The notes under the pieces: model-generated
What the model saw: the letters and a program-made list of their open reading frames with translations, nothing else
Databases searched by the model: none
What the model was told of the DNA's origin: nothing
Position numbers and translations under genes: made by a program
In this document: one piece after another, positions 1 through 8,747 of the stretch
How the letters are laid out: the number at the start of each line of letters is the position of its first letter
How positions within the stretch are numbered: the first letter of the stretch is position 1
Origin: JBBAFM01 sp041655415
GTDB lineage: Bacteria > Bacillota > Clostridia > Peptostreptococcales > JAAYPU01
Length of the DNA: 64,000 nt
Direction: 5' to 3'
Assembly (NCBI GenBank): GCA_964429195.1
Contig: CAYSBC010000001.1
Span: 1 to 64,000 of the forward strand

Positions 1-980
1 CTTATTCCATTGTTGTTAATAGTAATATCTTGGCCTTTCCAACCCAAAACACCAACAGGAGATATGACGGCGGCCGTTCCCGATGCAAATACTTCTTCTA
101 AAGTGCCTTCTTCATGAGCGTCGAAGATTTCTTGAATCGTCAATCTCTTTTCCTCTATTTTCATTCCCCAATGTTTTAAAAGGGTGATAACAGAATCTCT
201 TGTTATACCTGGTAATATAGATCCTGTAAGGGGTGATGTGTAAACAGTTCCGTTAATTTTAAAAAATGCATTGGAAGTTCCTATTTCTTCTACGTATTTG
301 CGTTCAACACCGTCTAACCATAAGACCTGAGTATATCCTTTAGCTGTAGCCTTTTCTTGGGCCTTTAAGCTGGCTGCATAATTCCCACCGACTTTTGCAA
401 AACCTGTTCCGCCTGCTACTGCTCTTACGTATTCATCTTCAACATATATTTTAGTCGGCTGTAATCCACCTTTATAATAAGTTCCCACAGGACAAAGTAT
501 GATAAAAAATTTGTACATAGAGGAAGGTCTTACCCCTAAATAGGGATCGGTAGCAAAAATAAAGGGTCTTATATAGAGAGAAGTACCCTCTGATCGAGGT
601 ATCCAGTCTTTATCTACCTTAACAAGCTCCTTAATAGCAGAGATCATTAAATCTGGATCTATTTGCGGCATGCACATTCTGGCATTTGTTTCATTGGTTC
701 TTTTTGCATTCATTTCCGGTCGGAATAATGCTATCTCGCCACTATTTGTCCTGTATGCCTTTAGACCTTCAAACATTTCTTGACCATAATGAAACACCAT
801 AGTAGAAGGATCTAATGTGATAGGCCCATAGGGCTTAATAACACCATCATGCCAGCCTTTTTCCGGTGTATAAGTCATTTCAAACATATGATCTGTAAAT
901 AGCTCTCCAAATGATAATTCATTTTCATTTGGCTTTTTTTTGGGGTTATTATTTTTAATAAACTCAAATTTGTAATTCAT
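1..980 (-). CDS. ilvE: Branched-chain amino acid aminotransferase, 3' end cut by window edge
   Basis: PLP-dependent transaminase that interconverts Leu/Ile/Val and their 2-oxo acids, the last step of branched-chain amino acid synthesis. 326 residues are visible; class IV fold BCATs of this type are about 355 aa, so roughly 30 C-terminal residues lie beyond position 1. The PLP-lysine motif GTGFAKVGGNYAAS is present with Lys196 as the Schiff-base residue; the start of the protein (NYKFEF) and the EEIGTSNAFF stretch are also typical. The start at 980 is chosen because GGAGG sits 6 bases upstream; an in-frame ATG 15 codons earlier (1025) has only a weak ribosome site. It has its own promoter and is divided from the pilN-like gene by about 110 bases. 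ilvD of the same pathway lies at 32.6 kb. Confidence 0.95.
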   Translation of the reverse strand, partial: MNYKFEFIKNNNPKKKPNENELSFGELFTDHMFEMTYTPEKGWHDGVIKPYGPITLDPSTMVFHYGQEMFEGLKAYRTNSGEIALFRPEMNAKRTNETNARMCMPQIDPDLMISAIKELVKVDKDWIPRSEGTSLYIRPFIFATDPYLGVRPSSMYKFFIILCPVGTYYKGGLQPTKIYVEDEYVRAVAGGTGFAKVGGNYAASLKAQEKATAKGYTQVLWLDGVERKYVEEIGTSNAFFKINGTVYTSPLTGSILPGITRDSVITLLKHWGMKIEEKRLTIQEIFDAHEEGTLEEVFASGTAAVISPVGVLGWKGQDITINNNGI

Positions 981-1041
981 ATTCTTCCTCCGTATCGTCA
1001 CTTTCTTTATGACTTCGTTATTCATTTTATTCACTTCTAAT

Positions 1042-1070
1042 ATTTTAATACACTATGTATATAAATGCAA
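1042..1070 (-). promoter_or_regulatory. Candidate ilvE promoter
   Basis: On the minus strand TTGCAT (1065-1070) and TAAAAT (1042-1047) are separated by exactly 17 bases, a good match to a sigma-A promoter, ending about 60 bases before the ilvE start codon. Confidence 0.5.
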
Positions 1071-1094
1071 AATATTTGTGAATATTTATATTCT

Positions 1095-2021
1095 TCAAAA
1101 AACGAGAGAACCTATACCCACATATGTTGTCTCCACCGTGCAACTGAACAATCCAGGCCTTTTATGGGTATGTATAGAGATATGATTCATTCTTATGCTT
1201 GCATCTTCTTGGAGTTCAGAAAGAAAATCATAAAGCCTGTCGAATTCACCTTGAATATCCCATGTTACATGATGTTCAATAACATAGCCCTTTAAACTAT
1301 TATCGAAGGCTCCATCTATATAGTCAAGGATTGTATAAATATGTGTATTCCCAAGTTTATAAGTCATGGTTAATGTGTTATTTTCTTTCTTGCTTCTTTC
1401 CAAAAGGATTATGATTTCCTCTTGCAAGGATTTATCAGAAAAATCAGCCTTAAGTTGATGGACCTCTGTACTTATTTCTGCTATCTGCTGGTTAGTCAAT
1501 GTTAGCTCGAAAGAAAAAGACTCTATTTTAGATTGTTTTTTATCTATTTGATTTTTTGTATAATGAAGCTGAACGTGTTTAAAAGCTTTGTTTTCTTCTA
1601 GACGGGTTACAAGTTCTCCTAAATATTCTTCATATTGAGTATAGCCATACATCATGCACACGCCTTGACTATCCAATGTATATTTATAAATATACATTTC
1701 TTGTGGGAGTATTCCTCTAAAATAATCCAGCAAAGCTATCTGATTTAAGGAAGGATTAGCCTTTGCAACAGATTCGAATACAAGTTTTGACTTCTCCAGT
1801 TCTTCTATTTGAGATTCTAAATCATGGGCTTCATCTGATTTCCCCAAATCACTAGAGATAGAAGCTATTTTACTTTTAATTTGCTCGCTATTGTTTTTGG
1901 CTATTATAGCCACTAAAAATAGGACTATCCATACCATAAGGATAAGAATTATCCATAAAGCCCTTTTTCCCTTTTTCTTTTTTTCTTCCCTGAAACTATC
2001 CAATAAGTTAATGTCACTCAT
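1095..2021 (-). CDS. PilN/PilO-like type IV pilus alignment-complex protein
   Basis: Probable inner component of a type IV pilus or competence pseudopilus alignment complex, partner of the PilM-like protein encoded just upstream. The N-terminus carries the PilN signature INLL (residues 4-7), a basic stretch (EEKKKKGKR) and one membrane helix (about 22-42); a coiled-coil region follows. At 308 aa it is about 100 residues longer than a typical PilN, and the C-terminal part (about 190-305) looks like a second PilO-type ferredoxin-like domain without its own membrane helix, so this may do the job of PilN and PilO together. That last point is inference from length and layout. It starts 10 bases after the pilM-like stop codon, so the two are cotranscribed. 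Confidence 0.65.
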   Translation of the reverse strand: MSDINLLDSFREEKKKKGKRALWIILILMVWIVLFLVAIIAKNNSEQIKSKIASISSDLGKSDEAHDLESQIEELEKSKLVFESVAKANPSLNQIALLDYFRGILPQEMYIYKYTLDSQGVCMMYGYTQYEEYLGELVTRLEENKAFKHVQLHYTKNQIDKKQSKIESFSFELTLTNQQIAEISTEVHQLKADFSDKSLQEEIIILLERSKKENNTLTMTYKLGNTHIYTILDYIDGAFDNSLKGYVIEHHVTWDIQGEFDRLYDFLSELQEDASIRMNHISIHTHKRPGLFSCTVETTYVGIGSLVF

Positions 2022-2031
2022 AGGAATACGC

Positions 2032-2967
2032 TCACTCTCTCACACTACAGCCTATTACATTGACGTGAAATATATTCTTTTCATTACACATTCCAATAGG
2101 TATATCTGTCAAATCTTTCATGATAGCAACCAATAAGTTGATATCCGCATAATCCCCATAAAGGAAAATTTCTTGGACTTCTTCGCCTTGGTTATTATTT
2201 CGAGTATATTCTATAAATTGTTGGATGGTCAGTTCCAATTCCTTTACGCTTTCACGAATGCACGCTTTTGTTATATTCCAATTCCCTTCTAAGTAATGCA
2301 TAATATCCGATTCTTGCCGTTGAGCCAAATCCATTTCCTTCCACAAGTAATACTCCACAAAATTAAATCCTTTAGTCAGAAATTTATTGAGGCAGAAATG
2401 ATAATTATTCATAAGAGTCACATTGATGTAATGATAGTTGAGATCAATCAATATAGCGTTCTTATTCTCTTCAATCCGCCGATAATATTTAATAGCACAA
2501 TTCTGTGATACATCGACCACGCCAATATCCATTTTGAGTCGCCTTGCGACAGCTTGATAACCTCTCAACAGGTCCTTCGGAAACAAAACAGCAGTCCCCT
2601 TGAGGAGGCCATTCTCTTCCCCATGGAGTTTATAAGACATACTATAAATATCTAAATTCTCAGAAATAACTTCTGCTATACCCTCCTGTATTGCAAGGCT
2701 TTCCTGCTCTTTATTATCCAATGAAGAAATAGCAAATTGCTTGATGATAACGCGAGAGGAGTTAATACAGAAGCTGCATTCATTAGGACGGATTTTAAGC
2801 TTTTTTATGCTGTTACTAAGGGTCTCGGCAATTTTTTTTACATGATTGATTTTCCCATCCTCATAAGCATTCTCAGGCATGTCCACTATAAATTGATGGG
2901 ATTTTTTACTCCTGTATAAAAGCTTAATTCGATCAGCATTCAACTCAATATATAAGCTGTTTTTCAT
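2032..2967 (-). CDS. PilM-like actin-fold pilus assembly protein
   Basis: 311 aa. Cytoplasmic actin/FtsA-like ATPase expected to bind the N-terminal tail of the PilN-like protein and to link the pilus assembly ATPase to the membrane complex. The N-terminal strand (SLYIELNADRIKLLY), the middle ILIDLNYHYINVTLM strand pair and the C-terminal EIFLYGDYADINLL resemble the phosphate-binding loops of PilM/FtsA proteins, but the sequence is divergent. The ORF is open up to 3099; the start at 2967 is preferred because AAAGGAGA lies 7 bases before it and a TATAAT promoter element lies between 3005 and 3010, inside the longer version. Downstream gene is the PilN/PilO-like protein. Confidence 0.7.
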   Translation of the reverse strand: MKNSLYIELNADRIKLLYRSKKSHQFIVDMPENAYEDGKINHVKKIAETLSNSIKKLKIRPNECSFCINSSRVIIKQFAISSLDNKEQESLAIQEGIAEVISENLDIYSMSYKLHGEENGLLKGTAVLFPKDLLRGYQAVARRLKMDIGVVDVSQNCAIKYYRRIEENKNAILIDLNYHYINVTLMNNYHFCLNKFLTKGFNFVEYYLWKEMDLAQRQESDIMHYLEGNWNITKACIRESVKELELTIQQFIEYTRNNNQGEEVQEIFLYGDYADINLLVAIMKDLTDIPIGMCNEKNIFHVNVIGCSVRE

Positions 2968-3004
2968 TGAAAATTCTCCTTTGCAGCACCTATAGCATGG
3001 CTCT

Positions 3005-3013
3005 ATTATAGCA
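3005..3013 (-). promoter_or_regulatory. Extended -10 promoter of pilM-pilN
   Basis: Minus-strand TGCTATAAT, a perfect extended -10 element, about 40 bases before the pilM-like start. No good -35 hexamer is visible. The stretch TTATGCTATAAT is repeated exactly in front of the prepilin peptidase gene (3738-3749), suggesting that both transcription units are expressed in parallel. Confidence 0.5.
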
Positions 3014-3052
3014 TAAATATAAAAGCCTTTCTCGGATGGTATGAAAAATTTT

Positions 3053-3694
3053 CTAAAGAAATAAACCGGCAAAGATGCCCCATACGATAAAAGGTCCAAA
3101 GGGGATAGAGGATGTCCTATTGACTTTTTTCTTCAGTAGTAATGCCATGGATAACATACCTGCTGAAAGCATAGCTATCCATAGGGACAAAAGCGTTAAT
3201 TTTAACCCTAAAAACAGGCCTATAGGTATATAGAGTTTAATATCTCCCATGCCTATTCCCTCTTTTCCTTTAAAGAGGAGCAAGGAGAAAATATAAATTA
3301 AGACCAAGAGAAGACATGCTACTAAAGCCGCTAAAAAACCATCCATTCTACCAGAATAGAAACCGTAATGTCCGGTAACTCCACTATAGATTTGAATGAT
3401 TATACCGGCTCCTATGCCAACTATTACAACCTCATTCGGTATAATCTTATAATAAAAATCCATGAAGAAGGTAATGATTAAGAGGGATGCTAAGAGGCAC
3501 ATAGCAAAAAACTCAAATGAGTAACCCCACCTTGTCAACAAAAGTAAAAATAAAACACCCGTTATCCCTTCTATAAAAGGATATTGAAGAAAAATAACAG
3601 GTTTGTTATGTCTATGTCTGCTTTTTAAAAACACTTTCAAAAGCCTGCCCGTCAATAAACCGATGATGAAAATTGCTATATAGAAATAGAACAT
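3053..3694 (-). CDS. Prepilin peptidase (A24 family), lacking the cysteine motif
   Basis: 213-aa integral membrane aspartyl protease that cleaves leader peptides of type IV pilin-like precursors. The two catalytic aspartates are visible: Asp79 in MDFYYKIIPN and Asp151 in the GMGDIKL (GxGD) motif. The family usually has an N-terminal cytoplasmic domain with paired CxxC motifs for N-methylation; here only the short remnant HRHNKPVIFLQYPFIEGITG is left, with no cysteines, so it may cleave without methylating or methylate with a reduced domain. It precedes pilM-pilN on the same strand but both have their own extended -10 element. It is also the only candidate peptidase in the window for the Tad locus at 16-23 kb. 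Confidence 0.88.
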   Translation of the reverse strand: MFYFYIAIFIIGLLTGRLLKVFLKSRHRHNKPVIFLQYPFIEGITGVLFLLLLTRWGYSFEFFAMCLLASLLIITFFMDFYYKIIPNEVVIVGIGAGIIIQIYSGVTGHYGFYSGRMDGFLAALVACLLLVLIYIFSLLLFKGKEGIGMGDIKLYIPIGLFLGLKLTLLSLWIAMLSAGMLSMALLLKKKVNRTSSIPFGPFIVWGIFAGLFL

Positions 3695-3737
3695 ACCCTC
3701 CCCCAGCTGTAATCAAAATTTTTAGTTGCTTCTCTTG

Positions 3738-3746
3738 ATTATAGCA
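3738..3746 (-). promoter_or_regulatory. Extended -10 promoter of the prepilin peptidase gene
   Basis: Minus-strand TGCTATAAT about 45 bases before the start codon, with the same 12-base context (TTATGCTATAAT) as the pilM promoter. No clear -35. Confidence 0.45.
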
Positions 3747-3797
3747 TAATTTCCATAAAATGGTATGTCTTTATGCGCTTTCAGTAAAATTATTTGA

Positions 3798-6629
3798 CTA
3801 TCTACTCAGCATTTTTTTTAAAAACTGACCCGTATAAGACTCCACTACTTCTGCCACTTCTTCCGGTGTTCCTGTCGTAAGAACGGTACCACCTCGGCTT
3901 CCACCATCCGGACCTAAATCGATGATATGATCGCAAACCTTTATGACATCAAGATTATGCTCGATAACCACCACCGTGTTTCCTCCATCGACTAACTTGT
4001 TGAGAACTTCAATTAATTTGTTCACATCCTCAAAATGAAGGCCGGTTGTTGGTTCATCTAAGATATAAATAGTTCTGCCTGTACTCCTTTTACTCAGCTC
4101 TGAGGCCAGTTTAATTCTTTGAGCCTCCCCACCCGATAACTGAGTCGAGGGTTGTCCCAGCCGGATATAACCTAAGCCTACCTCGTATAGGGTTTTCAGT
4201 TTGTTATGGATTATCGGAATATTGATAAAGAAATCCAAGGCCTCATCAACAGTCATGTTGAGTACCTCATAAATATTTTTACCTTTATACCTTACCTCCA
4301 ACGTTTCCCGATTATAGCGTTTTCCCTTACAAACTTCACAGGGCACATAAACATCTGACAAAAAATGCATTTCTATTTTAATGATACCGTCACCTTTGCA
4401 AGCTTCACATCGTCCTCCCTTGACGTTAAAGCTGAAACGGCTCTTCGTATAACCCTTGGCTTTTGACTCATTGAGTCCGGCAAAAAGATCTCTTATAGGC
4501 GTAAAAACACCGGTATAGGTAGCCGGATTAGATCGAGGTGTTCTCCCAATGGGGGATTGATCAATATCCACTACTTTATCGATAAACTCCATACCTTGAA
4601 TCTCTTCATGCTTTCCCGGTTTTACCCGTGAACGATTGATATGCACAGCAAGGCTTTTATAGAGAATCTCATTGACTAAGCTGCTTTTGCCAGAGCCTGA
4701 TACTCCTGTCACACAGGTGAACACACCTAATGGAAATTCCACATTAATATTTTGGAGGTTATTTTCAGCCCCCCCAATGACCTGAATGGCCTTTCCATTG
4801 GGCTTTCTTCTGTCCTTTGGAATTTCTATTTTTCTTTCACCGGATAAGTATTGACCCGTTATAGATTTCGCAGATTTTTTGATATCTTCTATCATGCCTT
4901 GGGCTACAAGCTCTCCACCATGAATTCCGGCTCCGGGGCCAATATCAATAATTTGATCTGCCTTATACATGGTATCCTCGTCATGCTCTACTATAATCAA
5001 TGTATTGCCTAAATCAGTCAGTTTTCTCAAGGTCTTTAACAACTTTTCATTATCTTTTTGATGAAGTCCAATGCTGGGTTCATCCAGTATATAAAGGACA
5101 CCTACCAAACTTGAACCAATTTGTGTTGCAAGCCTAATCCGCTGAGATTCTCCTCCGGATAAACTGCCTGATGATCGTGCTAATGTCAGATAGTCAAGAC
5201 CAACATCCACTAAGAATCCTAAGCGTTCGTTGATTTCTTTGATGATTTGTACTGCTACCATTTTTTCTTTTTCGGTTAACTGTAATCCTCTGATAAAATT
5301 AAGGGCTTCAACGATAGATAAATCCGTGAATTCAGCGATGTTTTTTCCACCTACTGTCACCCCTAATACTTCATCCTTAAGTTTTTTACCCTTACAACTG
5401 TCACAGACAACCTGACTCATGTAGCTTTCTATTCTGTCTTTTATATACTGGGAATTCGTTTCTCGATAGCGTCTTTCTAAATTAGGAATAACCCCTTCAA
5501 AGGGATAATTCGAAAAAGCTTTAAAAGAACCTGCCCTATTGGCATAGGCATAACTCAACTTTTTTTCACCGGTGCCATATAAGAGCTCATGCACGAATTC
5601 TTGGGGCAACTCTTCTAACTTATCATTCAAGCTTACTTGATGATTATCAGCTAAGGCCTTGACAATATTATAATAATAGCCCCCTTCTTCCATAGAAGAA
5701 AAAATGGAACCCAAAGCCCCCTCTTTTATACTTAGGTTCATGTCCACAACAATTCTATCCGGATCAACATTTTGTGTAAAACCTAAACCATTACATTTTG
5801 TACATGCACCAAAAGGACTATTAAATGAAAATGTTCGTGGCTCCAACTCTTCTATGCTAATGCCATGGTCCGGACAGGCAAATTTACTGCTGAACAAGAT
5901 ATCCTCACCATCTACAATATTCACAATGGCTAACCCTTCGCCATGGTTTAATGCTGTTTCCGTGGATTCCGCTAATCTGGATTCCATGCCCTTTTTAACA
6001 ATGATTCGATCCACTACAATTTCAATGTTATGCTTTTGAGTTTTGTTCAGTTTAATCTCTTCATCACTTAAATTAAATGTCTCTCCGTCAATCCTTACGC
6101 GAACAAAACCCTCCTTTTTAATCCTTGACAAAACTTTTTCATGCTCTCCTTTTTTGCCTCTTATCACAGGAGCTAATAGTTGTATCCTTGATCCTTCTGG
6201 TAATTCCAATATTTGATCCACAATTTGATCCAGGGTTTGTTGCCTTATTTCCTTCCCACAAATAGGGCAATGGGGAATGCCTATTCTTGCATATAGGAGC
6301 CGTAGATAATCGTATATTTCGGTAACAGTCCCCACCGTTGATCTGGGATTTTTACTTGTTGTCTTTTGGTCAATGGAAATAGCAGGGGATAAGCCTTCAA
6401 TCAAATCCACATCCGGCTTCTCCATTTGTCCTAAAAATTGGCGAGCATAGGAAGATAAGCTTTCAATATAACGCCTTTGACCTTCGGCATAAATCGTATC
6501 AAAGGCTAAAGACGATTTTCCCGAACCGCTTAAGCCCGTGATAACAACCATTTTATCTCTTGGTATTTTTATATCAAAATTTTTTAAATTATGTTCTCTT
6601 GCTCCCTTTATGAATAACTCTTTGGTCAT
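3798..6629 (-). CDS. uvrA: Excinuclease ABC subunit A
   Basis: 943 aa, full length for the family. DNA damage recognition ATPase of nucleotide excision repair; a UvrA dimer loads UvrB on lesions. First ATPase module: Walker A GLSGSGKSS at 32-40, zinc site CPIC at 121-124 with the partner CPDHG, signature SLSGGESQRIRLA. Second module: GVSGSGKSS, zinc site CEACKGDG ... CEVCKGKR, signature QLSGGEAQRIKLA and Walker B YILDEPTTGLH. The start overlaps the uvrB stop by four bases (ATGA), so translation is coupled to uvrB. Confidence 0.99.
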   Translation of the reverse strand: MTKELFIKGAREHNLKNFDIKIPRDKMVVITGLSGSGKSSLAFDTIYAEGQRRYIESLSSYARQFLGQMEKPDVDLIEGLSPAISIDQKTTSKNPRSTVGTVTEIYDYLRLLYARIGIPHCPICGKEIRQQTLDQIVDQILELPEGSRIQLLAPVIRGKKGEHEKVLSRIKKEGFVRVRIDGETFNLSDEEIKLNKTQKHNIEIVVDRIIVKKGMESRLAESTETALNHGEGLAIVNIVDGEDILFSSKFACPDHGISIEELEPRTFSFNSPFGACTKCNGLGFTQNVDPDRIVVDMNLSIKEGALGSIFSSMEEGGYYYNIVKALADNHQVSLNDKLEELPQEFVHELLYGTGEKKLSYAYANRAGSFKAFSNYPFEGVIPNLERRYRETNSQYIKDRIESYMSQVVCDSCKGKKLKDEVLGVTVGGKNIAEFTDLSIVEALNFIRGLQLTEKEKMVAVQIIKEINERLGFLVDVGLDYLTLARSSGSLSGGESQRIRLATQIGSSLVGVLYILDEPSIGLHQKDNEKLLKTLRKLTDLGNTLIIVEHDEDTMYKADQIIDIGPGAGIHGGELVAQGMIEDIKKSAKSITGQYLSGERKIEIPKDRRKPNGKAIQVIGGAENNLQNINVEFPLGVFTCVTGVSGSGKSSLVNEILYKSLAVHINRSRVKPGKHEEIQGMEFIDKVVDIDQSPIGRTPRSNPATYTGVFTPIRDLFAGLNESKAKGYTKSRFSFNVKGGRCEACKGDGIIKIEMHFLSDVYVPCEVCKGKRYNRETLEVRYKGKNIYEVLNMTVDEALDFFINIPIIHNKLKTLYEVGLGYIRLGQPSTQLSGGEAQRIKLASELSKRSTGRTIYILDEPTTGLHFEDVNKLIEVLNKLVDGGNTVVVIEHNLDVIKVCDHIIDLGPDGGSRGGTVLTTGTPEEVAEVVESYTGQFLKKMLSR

Positions 6630-8608
6630 GTTTTTCTCCTTCTTTTAATTTCGAGTATCTGATCACGAAGTACAGCTGCTCTTTCAAACTGTAAATTCTG
6701 CGAAGCAAATCGCATTTCATTATCCAGCTGTTTAATCAATTTTTCTATTTCTTTATCGGTATAGGTTTCTATTTCCGTCGCTGTATAATATTTTTCTTCT
6801 TCCTCTGCTACATGGGTAGCCTCGATTAAATCCCTTACCTTCTTCACAATAGTTTGAGGCTCTATCTTGTTTTTTCTGTTATATTCCTCTTGTATCTTTC
6901 TACGCCTTTCCGTTTCATCAATAGCCCTTTTCATAGAGCCGGTAATTTGATCCCCATACATGATAACCTTGCCATTGACATTTCGGGCAGCTCGTCCTAT
7001 GGTCTGAATCAGCGATGTTTCTGTTCTTAGAAAACCTTCTTTATCTGCATCCAGAATAATGATTAAGGAAACCTCCGGTATATCTAAACCTTCCCGCAAA
7101 AGATTGATGCCTACCAGGACATCAAACTCGCCTAATCGCAAGTCTCGAATAATCTCTATCCTATCCAATGTTTCAATTTCAGAATGAAGGTATTTTACTT
7201 TAATGCCCATATCCCTTAGATAATCCGTCAACTGTTCAGCCATTTTTTTGGTGAGAGTTGTTATAAATACCCTTTCATTGCGTTTTGTTACTTCGTTGAT
7301 TTCCTTGATAAGATCATCTATTTGCCCTTCTGTTTTTCTTACTTCTACTGCAGGATCCACTAATCCGGTTGGCCTTATAATCTGCTCAATAATTTCTAAA
7401 TTGCTCTTCTCCTTTTCGTAATCTGCCGGGGTAGCACTTACATAAATGCATTGCTTAACGATTTCATTGAATTCTACAAAGTTCAAAGGTCGATTGTCCA
7501 ATGCAGATGGCAACCTGAATCCGTATTCAACCAAATTGCTCTTTCTTGATTGATCACCTGCATACATGGCCCTCAGCTGGGGAATCATGACATGGGATTC
7601 ATCAATAATAACCAAAAAATCCTCAGGGAAATAATCTAAGAGAGTGTAAGGACGAGTCCCGCTAGCTCCTCCGCTAATGTGTTTAGAATAGTTTTCAATG
7701 CCTTTACAGCTACCTGTTTCTCGCAACATCTCGATATCATATCGTGTTCTTTGCTCTATCCTTTGAGCTTCGACCAGCTTTCCTTTACTCTTAAAAAAGG
7801 CAATTCTTTCTTTTAATTCGCTTTCAATGGTCCTTATAGCCCTTTCCATGTTTTCCTCTGTTGTGACATAATGGGATGCAGGAAATATGGACACATGATT
7901 TCGTTTTCCTATGATTTCACCTGTTAAAGAGTTCATTTCTTTAAGGGATTCAATTTCATCGCCAAAAAATTCAACCCGTATTGCATTTTCTCCGCCTGCC
8001 GGATATATATCCATTACATCCCCCCTCACTCGGAATGTACTTCTTATAAAATTGATATCATTTCTCATATACTGTATCTCGACAAGTTTTCTTATCATTT
8101 CCTCCCTGTTTTTGACCATTCCGGGCCTAAGGGAGAGAACTTGATTCTCGTAATCTATAGGGCTTCCCAAACCGTATATACAAGATACACTGGCTACTAT
8201 AATAACATCCCTTCTTTCAAACAAAGATGCTGTAGCTGAGTGTCTCAATTTTTCTATTTCTTCATTAATCTGGGAATCTTTTTCAATATAAGTATCGGTG
8301 TGGGCAATATAGGCTTCCGGTTGATAATAATCATAATAGCTCACAAAAAACTCCACAGCACTCTCCGGAAAAAATTCTTTAAATTCTCCATAAAGTTGCG
8401 CTGCTAATGTCTTATTATGGGATATAACCAAGGTTGGTCTTTGTAAGCGTTCTATGACATTGGCAATGGTAAATGTTTTACCCGAACCGGTAACCCCCAG
8501 CAACACTTGATTTTCTTTTCCTCCCAAAACACCTTGAGCTAACCGATTAACAGCAAATGGTTGATCACCCGTTAATTGAAAATCTGATTTAACTTTAAAT
8601 TCTCCCAT
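6626..8608 (-). CDS. uvrB: Excinuclease ABC subunit B
   Basis: 660 aa. DNA-loading helicase-like subunit of excision repair. Walker A GVTGSGKT at 38-45; the DNA-clamping beta-hairpin YYDYYQPEAY near residue 92; DESH box (IIDESHVMIPQ); motif VI QTIGRAARN; C-terminal UVR domain for UvrC/UvrA contact (IEKLIKQLDNEMRFASQNL onward). First gene of a uvrB-uvrA operon; uvrC is not in the window. Start codon lies about 40 bases after a TGATATAAT extended -10 element. No LexA box of the Bacillus type is obvious. Confidence 0.99.
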   Translation of the reverse strand: MGEFKVKSDFQLTGDQPFAVNRLAQGVLGGKENQVLLGVTGSGKTFTIANVIERLQRPTLVISHNKTLAAQLYGEFKEFFPESAVEFFVSYYDYYQPEAYIAHTDTYIEKDSQINEEIEKLRHSATASLFERRDVIIVASVSCIYGLGSPIDYENQVLSLRPGMVKNREEMIRKLVEIQYMRNDINFIRSTFRVRGDVMDIYPAGGENAIRVEFFGDEIESLKEMNSLTGEIIGKRNHVSIFPASHYVTTEENMERAIRTIESELKERIAFFKSKGKLVEAQRIEQRTRYDIEMLRETGSCKGIENYSKHISGGASGTRPYTLLDYFPEDFLVIIDESHVMIPQLRAMYAGDQSRKSNLVEYGFRLPSALDNRPLNFVEFNEIVKQCIYVSATPADYEKEKSNLEIIEQIIRPTGLVDPAVEVRKTEGQIDDLIKEINEVTKRNERVFITTLTKKMAEQLTDYLRDMGIKVKYLHSEIETLDRIEIIRDLRLGEFDVLVGINLLREGLDIPEVSLIIILDADKEGFLRTETSLIQTIGRAARNVNGKVIMYGDQITGSMKRAIDETERRRKIQEEYNRKNKIEPQTIVKKVRDLIEATHVAEEEEKYYTATEIETYTDKEIEKLIKQLDNEMRFASQNLQFERAAVLRDQILEIKRRRKT

Positions 8609-8649
8609 ATTGTTTCTATTCTCCCTATATTATCTCTTTATTCTTACAC

Positions 8650-8678
8650 ATTATATCACTTGATTCTAAAATTGAAAA
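8650..8678 (-). promoter_or_regulatory. Candidate uvrBA promoter
   Basis: Minus-strand TTTTCA (8673-8678), 17-base spacer and TATAAT (8650-8655) with an extended TGA in front. It is back to back with the promoter region of the plus-strand gene at 8748. Confidence 0.5.
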
Positions 8679-8707
8679 CATATGTTCCTTATAATTGGTA
8701 AAAAACA

Positions 8708-8713
8708 TATAAT
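8708..8713 (+). promoter_or_regulatory. -10 element for the uncharacterised gene at 8748
   Basis: TATAAT 35 bases ahead of the ATG, with AAAGGAG between. No convincing -35 hexamer at 16-18 bases. Confidence 0.35.
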
Positions 8714-8747
8714 ACTGTATTACAACTTTCTTAAAGGAGCAAGAACA

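Noticed and set aside
2968..3099. N-terminal extension of the PilM-like protein
   Set aside because: No ribosome site at 3099, a promoter element inside it, and it overlaps the prepilin peptidase gene.
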